Shown: one piece after another, positions 8,783-17,638 of the stretch
Position numbering within the stretch: the first letter of the stretch is position 1
How the letters are laid out: each line of letters opens with the position of its first letter
Assembly (NCBI RefSeq): GCF_019966545.1
Contig: NZ_JAIMIC010000006.1
Location: 310,001-374,000 of the forward strand
Origin: Heliomarina baculiformis
GTDB taxonomy: Bacteria; Pseudomonadota; Alphaproteobacteria; Rhodobacterales; Rhodobacteraceae
Length of the DNA stretch: 64,000 bases
Reading direction: 5' to 3'
Notes under the pieces: generated by a model
Databases searched by the model: none
Seen by the model: the letters and a program-made list of their open reading frames with translations, nothing else
What the model was told of the DNA's origin: nothing
Translations under genes and position numbers: made by a program

Positions 8783-9727
8783 ATGCCACCAAATGATGAC
8801 GCACTGGAAAACTCATTCAGTTTTGCCGGAATAGGGCGCTGGGAATTTTCGGTTGATACTGGCGCACTTGTTCTCGACGCCGCCTGCCGCGAATTGTTCG
8901 AACTGTCTGCGAGTGACGCAACTTCGCAGACAGCCATCATCGAGCGCGTCGCGCAGGAGGACAGGGAACGAACTTTCAGCGCCCTCGCTGCACTAAGCGA
9001 TGACGGCGATGAATATGACGAGACCTTTCGGCTCGATCTTCCCCTCGGTCGGGAACGATGGCTGCGAGGCGTTGCAAAACTGCAAAAAGGCCCGGACGTC
9101 AACAAGGTCATCGGTGTAAGCTTCGATGTGACCTCCGAGCAAAAACTGCTCGCCGAGCGAGAACTTTACCTCTCCGAGATCAATCATCGCATCAAGAACC
9201 TTTTCGCCCTTGTCGGAGCTATGATTTCAAGCGCGTCCCGAGAAACATCGGACAAGGATCAACTGGTCGAAAACCTCCGGGACCGTGTGGCAGCGCTGGA
9301 TCGCGCTCACTCCCTGATGCTGAGAACTGACGTGTCGCAGCCTATTTCTTTTGGCGCTCTGCTTGACCGCATTCTAGCGCCAACGCGCAGCAAGCAGACG
9401 ATCGTGATGTCTGGCGAAGAAGTGTTGATCCCGGCAAGGGCAATTACCTCGCTGGTCCTGATCATTCATGAGTGGATGACTAATTCCACGAAATACGGCG
9501 CTTTGAAGACGGCACACGGAACGATAGAGGTTGAATGGACCTCAACCGGAAAAGACCTGAGCATCACATGGCGGGAATGGGCGCCAGACTATGACGCTCA
9601 CGCGGCGGTAGGATTCGGATCGCACCTGATCAAGGCTTCATCCATGCAGCTGCGGGCCGAGAAGGAACGTCGGTTCAAAGACGGTTGGCTCACCATCGAA
9701 ATGCTATTACCGCTGGATGGGCACTGA
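8783..9727 (+). CDS. PAS-HWE family sensor histidine kinase
   Basis: This 314-residue protein has no membrane segment, so it is a soluble kinase. An N-terminal PAS domain (about 15-118) carries GIGRWEFSVDTG at the start and GVSFDVTSEQ at the end. A dimerisation and phospho-acceptor box follows, with H135 in SEINHRIKNLFALV, and then an ATP-binding domain with HEWMTNSTKYGAL as N box. The NHRIKN and late N-box forms fit the HisKA_2/HWE class used in alphaproteobacterial light and general stress signalling. No response regulator lies beside it, so it is an orphan kinase. Confidence 0.88.
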   Translation: MPPNDDALENSFSFAGIGRWEFSVDTGALVLDAACRELFELSASDATSQTAIIERVAQEDRERTFSALAALSDDGDEYDETFRLDLPLGRERWLRGVAKLQKGPDVNKVIGVSFDVTSEQKLLAERELYLSEINHRIKNLFALVGAMISSASRETSDKDQLVENLRDRVAALDRAHSLMLRTDVSQPISFGALLDRILAPTRSKQTIVMSGEEVLIPARAITSLVLIIHEWMTNSTKYGALKTAHGTIEVEWTSTGKDLSITWREWAPDYDAHAAVGFGSHLIKASSMQLRAEKERRFKDGWLTIEMLLPLDGH

Positions 9728-10460
9728 CCTGACAAATTGCGCGCGGACTTATCCCTGACGGCCTTTCGCGTGGGGCGATATCGGCCTCCGGACTCAATTC
9801 TGACCGATGCCGGACAAAAACTCGCTCTATGGCACGGCCCTACGTGTCAGGCCGAAAGCGCAAAACCAATTTCACGTTAAGTTTCATTTTTCTGGAACTA
9901 GGGCTTTTCGAATTGGTTTCTCAGCCAGACGGACCGGCTGCACAATCATCCCGGGATCGCAAATTCGCGGCTCGGATCGACCGAGTTCGCAGGTATCAGA
10001 AATATGTCGCCATGATCGCCCGTATCCGACATCCCATTATCATGCCATTCTTCAGGGGGATGGACGCTCATGCCTTGCCTGCGGCGCTCCCAAGCCGGGG
10101 AAATGAGGTTAAGCTCTCCGCATCCTCTGCAATGAAACTGGCACCGATATCTGGGTGTTTCTCCGACAGGGCGACGGAACAGCTGTTTGTCTCAGGCCAG
10201 TACGGTCAGAAGCACTGGCATTGGAAACGTGATCAATCATCGCGAAGATCTATATCAACTCTTTACTGCTGGAATTGAGGCTTCGATTCCCGAAATCGAT
10301 GTTCCTCCGCAAGTGGATTGCTACCTCTGGTGGGCGATTGAACTTTCTACCAACGTTACCGCAAAGTGGTGAAAGCTGCTGCTGAAATCAAATCAGAAAA
10401 GCCCGGATCCATCCAAGGTTATGGCCCCACTGAAAAATCCGGGTGTGAGGATACTAAAAG
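9728..10460. other. 733-base gap without a convincing gene
   Basis: Several short rightward frames are open here (9829-10278, 10187-10372), but none has a clear ribosome site or a recognisable domain. The reading changes frame repeatedly with stretches that look protein-like in turn, such as DVPPQVDCYLWWAIEL near 10300 and then KAAAEIKSEKPGS near 10380 in another frame. This may be a decayed gene, but the original family cannot be named. Confidence 0.35.
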
Positions 10461-11114
10461 ATGCTCGAATTTATCCGCCAGAACTCTGAACTGATGCAGA
10501 TCGGGGCCAGCCTGGCCACGACGCTGGTTTGGCTTGTCTATCTCCACGTTCTCCTACGCGGTTTTCGCGAACAGCGCAGATCCAGCGTACTGATTAACCG
10601 CGGAGGCGGCGAGGATATTGACGCCAGATGTCTGGTTTCGAACATGGGCGCGCAGCCTGCCTATCTCCTCGATGTTCTTGCCTGCATCGAGACCGACGAG
10701 GGCGCAGACGTTTCCAGCGTGGTCGACCGGCAGGAACTTCGGCGCGAAGAGCTGGAGCGGGCGACCGAGATGACAGGACAAGGGCCGCTGCCAAGTGGCG
10801 GTTACGTCGACATAGGAAGCTTCAAAGACATTGCAAAACGGGCCGATAGCGATATTCGGCTCGATGATATGTCCCGAAGGACAGTCAAACTGATCGCTGT
10901 CGCCGCGACCAATCAGGCGGCTCATATCGTGGCCGCCGTAAGGGAGTTTGATCTCGTTCCCGAGGACAACAGTATATCCGTACGCCCACGGTCCCTCGAA
11001 GCAAAGCAGTTGCGGTCTCGCCGGTCGCGAAAGCAGGTGCGCAAAGCGCTCGAGATGCTCCAGAACCGTTCAGGATCTGGCCCGGAGATCGCTGCTGAAT
11101 TGCAGAACGTCTGA
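10461..11114 (+). CDS. Unknown protein with one N-terminal membrane anchor
   Basis: I do not recognise the 217-residue product. One membrane helix (about 12-35, GASLATTLVWLVYLHVLL) is followed by an Arg-rich boundary and a soluble domain with an immunoglobulin-like beta pattern (DIDARCLVSNMGAQPAYLLDVLACIE). A very basic Arg/Ser-rich tail (RSRRSRKQVRKALEML) follows. The layout suggests a membrane-tethered cytoplasmic protein. No neighbour suggests a role: the kinase ends more than 700 bases upstream and a long gap follows. Confidence 0.65.
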   Translation: MLEFIRQNSELMQIGASLATTLVWLVYLHVLLRGFREQRRSSVLINRGGGEDIDARCLVSNMGAQPAYLLDVLACIETDEGADVSSVVDRQELRREELERATEMTGQGPLPSGGYVDIGSFKDIAKRADSDIRLDDMSRRTVKLIAVAATNQAAHIVAAVREFDLVPEDNSISVRPRSLEAKQLRSRRSRKQVRKALEMLQNRSGSGPEIAAELQNV

Positions 11115-11659
11115 TGCGGAATGGTAGGTACCGTTGACCGCTCGGGTCTATCTGACCAAGCCGGAGACAAGATTGGCCACCCGCCATACTAAATTTCTTC
11201 GCGTACGCTGACGGGACATATCCACACTTTTGGCGCCAAACCCAAGGCACTTGTGCTCTTCATTCCTCGCCGGTTCCGTGAAACGGAAATCGCCACAAGC
11301 ACGAGATGGAAATTCGTTCAGGAAATGATAGCAAGACGTGGGGGAATTACACGAACACAGGTCGGTCAAACCCGCACCACGCAACCACAGCAGAATGCGA
11401 CAAACAGATTCGCACCCAGAGAATGATGCGATCAAGTGATGGCCGGAGGCCGTGATAAACCTTCTTTTCGCGCAGGCCAGTGAGCAGGACGCACGACCTC
11501 AAAGCATCAACATGCAATTGAAATAAAAAGATTTTTCCAAAAGAACCAACCCTCCTTCCTCCCCGCAGTTAAGCCATTTCGCTTAACAAAATGAATGACA
11601 AAACGGGCGGCTTGCCCTGTGATGCGCTTAGGGAGCACCGAAAGTGGAGGAGAAACGAC
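11115..11659. other. Upstream region of the PQQ dehydrogenase operon
   Basis: The 545-base gap has no supportable gene. The open frame on the minus strand near 11148-11435 lacks family resemblance. An A/T-rich stretch at about 11520-11550 may hold the promoter of the dehydrogenase operon, but I cannot place firm -35 and -10 boxes. Confidence 0.4.
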
Positions 11660-13315
11660 ATGACGAAAGCGGCAATATCTCTGGCGCTGTTACTTGCAGT
11701 CGGAGCGACGTCAGTTCACGGCCAGACCGCCGAAGAACTCATCAATGACACATCGACAACCGGCGACGTCCTGACATACGGAATGGGGTATGGTCAGCAA
11801 CGATACAGCCCACTCGACCAGATCAATACTGAAACCGCATCGCAATTGACCCCGGTCTGGGCCTACAGCCTCGACGATGGTCGGGGGCAGGAAAGTTTCC
11901 CGCTGGTCCGCAACGGCGTCATGTATGTGACCACGCACAAGGCCACGATGGCAATCGATGCGATGACCGGCAAACAGATCTGGAAAACCTCCGTGGAATA
12001 CCCTGCCGAAACACCGCGGGTTGCATGCTGCGGTATCGTCAACCGAGGGGTTGCGATGCTCGATGGCAAGCTGTTCAGAACCACGCTCGACGCGCATGTG
12101 ATCGCGCTTGATGCCGAAACCGGCGAGGAAATCTGGCGCAAAAAGTCCATCGATTTCAAGACAGGATACTCATTCACCGTGGCGCCGCTTGTTGCCGATG
12201 GCGTGGTCATCGTGGGCATTTCGGGCGGCGAATACGGGGTGCGAGGATATATCGAAGCCTATGACCCGGAGTCGGGCGAACAACTCTGGCGAACCTACAC
12301 CGTCCCCGCCCCGGGTGAACCCGGGTCCGAGACCTGGCCGGAAGGAGATGCCTGGGAACGCGGCGGAGGCCCCGCATGGCTGACGGGCACCTACGATCCC
12401 GATCTGAACACGGTCTACTGGGGCACAGGAAATGCAGGCCCATGGAACGCCGGCCTGCGTCCGGGCGACAATCTTTATACAACGTCCATTCTGGCACTCG
12501 ACCCGAAAACGGGCGAAATAAAGTGGCACTACCAGACGACTCCAAACGATCCGTTCGACTATGACGCAACGAACGAACTGGTACTTGCCGATCTGGATGG
12601 CCAGAAAGTCCTGATGCAGGCGAACCGCAACGGTTTCTTCTACGTGTTGAACCGGGAAACCGGCAAACTGGTGGCTGCCAACAAGTTCGTTGATCGGGTC
12701 GACTGGGCCGAAAGCATTGATCTGGAAACCGGCAAGCCCAATCAGACCGAGGTCGCGGAGGGCGCGCGCACCGGCGATCAGGTCGAATTCTGGCCTTCGG
12801 CTTTCGGCGGAAAAAACTGGTCCCCCATCTCCTATGATCCCGAAAAGCAGACCGCATTCGTCAACACGATCAACGTCGGGATGAACTACAAGGCCGTTGA
12901 ACCGCAGTACCGCGCCGGGGTCTTCTATTTCGGAGCCGAATTCAGCTGGTCATGGCCGGAAGGCAACCGGGGCTTCCTGCGCGCTATCGATCCGCTGACC
13001 GGTGAGGTGAAATGGGAAGACGGCAGCGAGATCCCGCGACTGGCCGGAACGCTCGCAACGGGCGGCGGATTGGTCTTTACCGGCGCACAGACAGGGGAAT
13101 TCGAGGTCTTCAATTCGGAAACCGGCGAAAAACTCTGGTCGTTCAATACAGGTTCCGGCGTTATCGGCCAGCCGATGACGTGGGAGATGGATGGCAGGCA
13201 ATATGTCTCCATCGTGAACGGGGGAGGCGCGGTTTATGCGCTCTTCTCGGGCGATGAGCGCCTTGCGAGCTACCCCGCTGGCGGAAACCTCTGGACCTTT
13301 GCACTGCCGAACTGA
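11660..13315 (+). CDS. PQQ-dependent alcohol dehydrogenase, predicted lanthanide type
   Basis: This 551-residue periplasmic quinoprotein has a signal peptide (MTKAAISLALLLAVGATSVHG) and repeated beta-propeller tryptophan-docking motifs (DAETGEEIWR, DPKTGEIKWH). It also has the vicinal disulfide C123-C124 that sits under PQQ in this family. Metal ligands appear as E191 (GGEYGVRG), N258 (WGTGNAGPWN) and catalytic D300. D302 lies two residues on (PFDYDATNE), and an Asp at that place marks lanthanide-using XoxF/ExaF/PedH enzymes. It oxidises a primary alcohol or aldehyde; the substrate is unknown. The ATG at 11660 is chosen for its GTGGAGGAG site and the signal peptide; the frame also opens at 11591. 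First gene of a three-gene operon. Confidence 0.92.
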   Translation: MTKAAISLALLLAVGATSVHGQTAEELINDTSTTGDVLTYGMGYGQQRYSPLDQINTETASQLTPVWAYSLDDGRGQESFPLVRNGVMYVTTHKATMAIDAMTGKQIWKTSVEYPAETPRVACCGIVNRGVAMLDGKLFRTTLDAHVIALDAETGEEIWRKKSIDFKTGYSFTVAPLVADGVVIVGISGGEYGVRGYIEAYDPESGEQLWRTYTVPAPGEPGSETWPEGDAWERGGGPAWLTGTYDPDLNTVYWGTGNAGPWNAGLRPGDNLYTTSILALDPKTGEIKWHYQTTPNDPFDYDATNELVLADLDGQKVLMQANRNGFFYVLNRETGKLVAANKFVDRVDWAESIDLETGKPNQTEVAEGARTGDQVEFWPSAFGGKNWSPISYDPEKQTAFVNTINVGMNYKAVEPQYRAGVFYFGAEFSWSWPEGNRGFLRAIDPLTGEVKWEDGSEIPRLAGTLATGGGLVFTGAQTGEFEVFNSETGEKLWSFNTGSGVIGQPMTWEMDGRQYVSIVNGGGAVYALFSGDERLASYPAGGNLWTFALPN

Positions 13316-13319
13316 ACAC

Positions 13320-13655
13320 ATGAGAATATCGATAATTGGACTTGTCCTGCTGGCGCATCTGACCGCGCCAGCTCAGGCAGATGAAGCCGCTCTCGCCAAG
13401 GGCGCGAGCACCTACAAGCAGTTCTGTTCCCATTGCCATGGGATCGACATGAAAAACCCCGGCACATCCTCTTACGATCTGCGGAAATGGCCGCAGGACC
13501 GGAAGGACGAATTCTACAACAGCGTTCAGAACGGGAAAGGCGACATGCCGGCTTGGGGTGACATCCTCTTGCCCGACGAACTCGACGTATTGTGGATCTA
13601 CGTGGTGACACGCGGTGGAAAGGAGCCGCTGCCCGAAGGGCCGGACAATGGGTAG
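13320..13655 (+). CDS. Small periplasmic cytochrome c of the PQQ dehydrogenase operon
   Basis: The 111-residue product has a signal peptide (cleavage near AQA-DE, residue 20), one heme-binding motif C36-S-H-C39-H40, and a likely axial methionine M76 in GKGDMPAWGD. That makes it a class I monoheme cytochrome c. Starting four bases after the dehydrogenase stop, it is the expected electron acceptor of the quinoprotein, comparable in position and role with XoxG/MxaG or cytochrome c550. The gene end overlaps the start of the next gene (ATG at 13648, TAG at 13653). Confidence 0.9.
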   Translation: MRISIIGLVLLAHLTAPAQADEAALAKGASTYKQFCSHCHGIDMKNPGTSSYDLRKWPQDRKDEFYNSVQNGKGDMPAWGDILLPDELDVLWIYVVTRGGKEPLPEGPDNG

Positions 13656-14637
13656 TCGTAATCTGCGGCTATTCGCGGGCCTTGCCGCCACCCTCTTGTT
13701 CACGCTCGCCACGCCCTCGGTCGCACCGGCCGAGACAGAGATCGAGACAATGGAGCCCGGTGTTCTAACGGCATGCTTGCCGCGGAACTCCGGCGTCATC
13801 GCAGGCAAGCGAAATGCTGGCGGGTCCGGTTTCGACTATCACCTGATAAAAGAAATCGCCTCGCGGATGGGCCTTGCGTTTTCCCCGGTCTGGTTCGAAG
13901 GCGAACTAGAGGAACAAAGCGATCCGCTGCGCGACACCTACGCCATGTTGTCGCTCCCTCTCTGCGATGTCGTGCCCGGCCATCCGCGCTATGTGCGGGC
14001 GGTCGGCGCCCCAGCCTATGATCGCGCAAGATTGCCGCGCTGGGTCGGCATGCCGCAAGAGATCGACCAGTCTACGAGCTTTATGAAGGATGTTCAGACC
14101 GAATTCGTCGACGTCCGGCCGCTCGCCGTTTCACACGGATACATGCGCTCCACGATTGGGCTCGTCTATCTCGACGGCACGACAGAGCCGAAAGGCTTGA
14201 ACGACCTTCAAGACCGGCCTCTGGCCTTTCAGCAAGGGACGCTGTCGGGGGCCATAGCGATGGCGTCCCTACCCCCGCATGATCGGAAACAGGCGCGGCA
14301 TTTCAATCCCGGCGCCTCTTTCCTGTGGCAGGCAGAAATCGAAGGCATGCAATTGGCTATCGTCGACGTTGCAGCCTTTGACAACTACCGGCAAAGCAAC
14401 GCGATCACCCGTCTGAAGCTTGCGGAATGGCGCCACCCATTTGGCATGGATATCGGCATCGCCGTGCTCGAAGAGCGCAAAGAACTATTGAAAAGCCTGA
14501 ACGACATTCTGGACGACATGGCGGATGAAGCATGGCTTCAGTCGCTCGCCTCGTCAGAAGGCCTCACCTATTCGCCTCCTGCCGACACTGAACTGGCACC
14601 GGAAATTACCATGCGGGATCTACTCACGTCACCCTGA
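13648..14637 (+). CDS. Quinoprotein-associated periplasmic binding protein, XoxJ/MxaJ-like
   Basis: This 329-residue exported protein (signal peptide MGSRNLRLFAGLAATLLFT, cleavage near the APA at residues 26-28) has the fold pattern of family 3 solute-binding proteins. It shows LTACLPRNSGVIAGKR at the N-terminus, GFDYHLIKEIASRMGL, and a C-terminal ILDDMADEAWLQSLA helix. It follows a PQQ dehydrogenase and a cytochrome c, the same order as xoxF-xoxG-xoxJ. XoxJ-like proteins are thought to help activate the dehydrogenase and do not serve a transporter; no permease is present here. The ATG overlaps the stop of the cytochrome gene, indicating translational coupling. Confidence 0.85.
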   Translation: MGSRNLRLFAGLAATLLFTLATPSVAPAETEIETMEPGVLTACLPRNSGVIAGKRNAGGSGFDYHLIKEIASRMGLAFSPVWFEGELEEQSDPLRDTYAMLSLPLCDVVPGHPRYVRAVGAPAYDRARLPRWVGMPQEIDQSTSFMKDVQTEFVDVRPLAVSHGYMRSTIGLVYLDGTTEPKGLNDLQDRPLAFQQGTLSGAIAMASLPPHDRKQARHFNPGASFLWQAEIEGMQLAIVDVAAFDNYRQSNAITRLKLAEWRHPFGMDIGIAVLEERKELLKSLNDILDDMADEAWLQSLASSEGLTYSPPADTELAPEITMRDLLTSP

Positions 14638-14697
14638 GCCCATGCGACCCGGCAAAATCCAGAAAGCAGAACGCAAGCCACGAGATGCAAAACGCAT

Positions 14698-15720
14698 TCA
14701 CCCGGCATGGGCGGTCGACAGCGTGCTCTGCCGAAAGGCGCGCGGGGTAATGCCTTCGCCACGCTTAAAGGCGCGGGTAAAGGCGCTTTGCTCCGAAAAG
14801 CCGGTCAGAAATGCGATTTCGGCAAGCGAGTATTCCGAGCGTCGCAGCAGTTTGCGCGCCAGCCGCCTGCGCGCTTCGGCGACAAGTTCCTGATAGCTTT
14901 TGCCACCGTCAGACAGACGACGCTGCAAAGTGCGCGTGCCCAGACCCAGACGTCCCGCGACCTCGGCAAGCTGCGGCACCCCGCCGCTGAGCAGTCCCGC
15001 GACCTCTTCGATCACCTGCGCCGCCAGCCTGTCCGGCTCCGTCTCCATCGGGGGAAGCGTGCTTTCCAGATGATCAGAGAAAAACTTCCAGATGCCGAGA
15101 TCACCGATCGGGCTGGCACGATCTACGTCCTCGACCGCGAATTGCATTCCGTCGATTTCCTGATCAAAGATCGGCTCTATGCCGAAATGATCAGTCAGGG
15201 CCGCGGTACTTCCCTCGCGCCGGTGCGCGAACTGAAGCCGGACCGGTTTTAGGTCCGGCCTGCTCGACTCACGGCACAGCGTCAGAAAGGTCGCCAGGGC
15301 CGCCTCGTTGGAAAGATAGTTGCCAAGCCGCGCAGGTTGTGGCCTGCGATGCGTCCAGCAATAGACATTGCCCTTGTCCTCAACAGCAAAGGCCGAAGAA
15401 CTGTTATAAAGCCGCGCATACCGGTGCATTCGCTCAAAGGCATGGCGCAGGGTTGGCGCCGATTTCATGGCAAGCCCGACAGCTCCGAATTCCTCGCATC
15501 GCATGCCAGCGCAGACGCGCATGTGGAATGCCGGATCGGGCCATTCGCTCTCTGCGATCTTTTCCAGCAGGGTAAAGTAGTCAGCCGTCGTGATCCTGGC
15601 GTCGGGCGCGCGCGCGGACTCTTCGGTCAGTCCAACCAAAGCGAATAGCTTGGCCTTGTCCGAAACGTTGCGCGCCTCGCTCACCTGCTTGCGCACGAAC
15701 ATCGCTGAAATTTCCGTCAC
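14698..15720 (-). CDS. AraC family transcriptional regulator with Arabinose_bd-type sensor
   Basis: The 340-residue regulator has an N-terminal sensor domain of the ArgR/OruR/VirS type (about 1-190, including GLAMKSAPTLRHAFERMHRYARL). C-terminal AraC helix-turn-helix motifs follow at about 235-335 (LAEVAGRLGLGTRTLQRRL and LAEIAFLTGFSEQSAFTRAF). The start is a GTG at 15720, placed by a strong GGAGGAAGG site; the frame stays open further upstream but without such a site. It is convergent with the PQQ operon and divergent from the exported hydrolase at 15956, so either may be its target (inference). Confidence 0.88.
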   Translation of the reverse strand: MTEISAMFVRKQVSEARNVSDKAKLFALVGLTEESARAPDARITTADYFTLLEKIAESEWPDPAFHMRVCAGMRCEEFGAVGLAMKSAPTLRHAFERMHRYARLYNSSSAFAVEDKGNVYCWTHRRPQPARLGNYLSNEAALATFLTLCRESSRPDLKPVRLQFAHRREGSTAALTDHFGIEPIFDQEIDGMQFAVEDVDRASPIGDLGIWKFFSDHLESTLPPMETEPDRLAAQVIEEVAGLLSGGVPQLAEVAGRLGLGTRTLQRRLSDGGKSYQELVAEARRRLARKLLRRSEYSLAEIAFLTGFSEQSAFTRAFKRGEGITPRAFRQSTLSTAHAG

Positions 15721-15955
15721 GCCCCTTCCTCCGACAGCCCATACCCCCGGGCTTTGCCGAGACCGGCGCATTCTGTCCCGCTTTGTCACGAGACGTCAAG
15801 TTTCTGTCAGGTCGGGTCAATACCGCTACGCCGCCCAAAGCATATCCAAGAGGCATACGGAGACAGGCAAATAAACGACCACAAAGTCGGTCGCGCCCGG
15901 TCTCCGGTGGCTTTGAAAACATCTGCGCCGACAAGCGCGAAAAAGGAGGAAGATC

Positions 15956-16807
15956 ATGGAGTTGAGGAATCGAAACATCAAACTGGCCCTGTCCGTCGTT
16001 GGTGCCTGTTTCGGCGCGGGACTGACGGTTGCCGCAGGCGCCGCAGTCGTTGGGCTCGGAAAGGGACCGGCCATGGCGCAGGATGGTGAAGTGCGCGCCG
16101 CAACGGCCACCCTGCCGCCGATCAACGACGGCCTGCCGATGCCCGGTTTCGACATCACCGCCGGTGATACGGCGCTTGTAATCACAGACCCGCAGAATGA
16201 CTTTCTCTCGCCCGATGGTGTGACCTGGGGCGTCGTGGGCGAAAGCATCACAGCCAACGGAACAGTCGAGAACCTCGAGTCGCTGTTCGCCGCTGCCGAG
16301 AAAGCCGGGATGCCGGTGTTCGTCTCACCTCATTACTACTACGAACATGACCACAAATGGCACTTCGAGGGCACGCTCGAGACGGTGATGCACCAGCTGG
16401 GCATGTTCGACCGTCCGACGGCGCTGGACATGACCGGTTTCGAAGGCTCCGGCGCGGACTGGCTGGAACGGTACAAGCCCTACATCAACAATGGCGAAAC
16501 CGTCGTCACCAGCCCCCACAAGGTCTACGGGCCGGAAAGCAACGACCTGCTTCTGCAGCTTCGCAAGGCGGGGATCGACAAGGTGATCCTTGGCGGCATG
16601 TCGTCAAATCTCTGCACGGAATCCCATATGCGGGCGCTGATCGAAGCCGGCTTCGAGGTCATGGTCGTCACCGATGCCACCGCCGGAGCGATCACCGCGC
16701 ATTACGACGGCTACGCCGCATCGCTGACCAACTTCCGCATGATCGCCAGCGCCGTGGACAACACCGAAAACACTGTGCGCGCGATCGAAGAAGCCCACGC
16801 CATGTAA
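15956..16807 (+). CDS. Exported cysteine hydrolase, isochorismatase family
   Basis: The 283-residue protein has an isochorismatase-like alpha/beta domain with the full catalytic triad: D78 (VITDPQNDF), K189 (TSPHKVYG) and C220 (GGMSSNLCTESH). Unusually it starts with a hydrophobic segment (about 9-35) and an AMA-QDG cleavage-like site near residue 41, so it is exported or membrane anchored. Most relatives are cytoplasmic amidases or hydrolases of isochorismate, nicotinamide or N-carbamoyl compounds. The substrate is unknown. An AGGAGGAAG ribosome site sits before the ATG. A perfect 11-base-pair terminator stem follows at 16896. Confidence 0.88.
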   Translation: MELRNRNIKLALSVVGACFGAGLTVAAGAAVVGLGKGPAMAQDGEVRAATATLPPINDGLPMPGFDITAGDTALVITDPQNDFLSPDGVTWGVVGESITANGTVENLESLFAAAEKAGMPVFVSPHYYYEHDHKWHFEGTLETVMHQLGMFDRPTALDMTGFEGSGADWLERYKPYINNGETVVTSPHKVYGPESNDLLLQLRKAGIDKVILGGMSSNLCTESHMRALIEAGFEVMVVTDATAGAITAHYDGYAASLTNFRMIASAVDNTENTVRAIEEAHAM

Positions 16808-16895
16808 TGCCGGTGGCACAGGGTCCCTGCTCCCGGGTCCGACTGCCGCCCATGCATGCGGCCCGCCGCCCGCCCATTCCGGCAGGTCGCCTCAC

Positions 16896-16944
16896 GGTCC
16901 GGCCCCATCTCGTCCCAACTCACCTCACAGGGGCCGGACCTTTT
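16896..16944 (+). terminator. Terminator hairpin after the exported hydrolase
   Basis: GGTCCGGCCCC (16896-16906) is perfectly complementary to GGGGCCGGACC (16930-16940), with a 23-base loop and TTTT directly after. It lies between the hydrolase and the YHS gene, so those two are probably separate transcripts. Confidence 0.8.
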
Positions 16945-17047
16945 CACCGCCAAAACCGCCGGATTTTCGGAACGGCTACCGTCCGGCGAACCATCCAGCC
17001 ATCGCCTGACAGGGTTTCCTGCACAGGCTCAACAAAAGGAAAAACCA

Positions 17048-17536
17048 ATGTACTCCAAACCTCTCACCAACCTGTTCCTCGCAATGAGCGTTGCCTGGGC
17101 CATCGCGACCCCGGCAATGGCCGAGGATGAATACAACGTCACAAACGGGTTCACGATTGACGGCGTGCCTCTGGCGCTGCGCGGCGTTGACCCGGTTGCG
17201 CTCTCGACACTGAACGCCGTCGCCAGCGGCGCGGCGACCCAGACCGTGATCCATGATGGTGTCGCCTATTACTTCTCGTCCGAGACAACCGCCGCGATGT
17301 TCGAGGCCGATCCGGGCAAATACCTGCCCCAGTACGGTGGGTTCTGCGCCTTCGCCGTCGCTCTCGGCAAGAAGCTTGACGGTGATCCGCGCTATGCCGA
17401 TATTGTCGACGGCAAGCTGTACCTGTTTGTGAATGCTGCGGTGTTTGCGAAATACAAGGAAGATCCGGAAGGCACGATCAGCAAGGCCGAAGAGATCTGG
17501 CCGACCATTCATCACGCCGCCGTCGGCAGCTTGTAA
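17048..17536 (+). CDS. Periplasmic YHS domain protein
   Basis: The 162-residue product has a signal peptide (MYSKPLTNLFLAMSVAWAIATPAMA) and a YHS domain: VDPVALSTLNAV, the YYFSSETTAAMFEADPGKYLPQYGGFCAFA core (about residues 75-105) and a C-terminal DGKLYLFVNAAVFAKY. The layout follows the YHS-domain proteins that are common in roseobacters. YHS domains are often linked to metal handling, especially copper, but no function is proven for this class. The ATG at 17048 has an AAAGGAAAA site. A 10-base-pair hairpin follows the stop. Confidence 0.85.
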   Translation: MYSKPLTNLFLAMSVAWAIATPAMAEDEYNVTNGFTIDGVPLALRGVDPVALSTLNAVASGAATQTVIHDGVAYYFSSETTAAMFEADPGKYLPQYGGFCAFAVALGKKLDGDPRYADIVDGKLYLFVNAAVFAKYKEDPEGTISKAEEIWPTIHHAAVGSL

Positions 17537-17545
17537 CGCCACGAC

Positions 17546-17570
17546 TGACCGGCAGCGCCCCTGCCGGTCA
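17546..17570 (+). terminator. Hairpin after the YHS gene
   Basis: TGACCGGCAG (17546-17555) pairs perfectly with CTGCCGGTCA (17561-17570) around a CGCCC loop, nine bases after the YHS stop codon. There is no T tract, so it may act as a stabilising or Rho-assisted 3-prime end. Confidence 0.6.
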
Positions 17571-17638
17571 ACTCACATCCGCATTGACATGGCCACGCCT
17601 TGGCGCGTGCAGATCAAATTTTCTGACAGGATCTGACA

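Noticed and set aside
11148-11435. Small leftward frame in the gap before the PQQ operon
   Set aside because: No ribosome site and no resemblance to any family.
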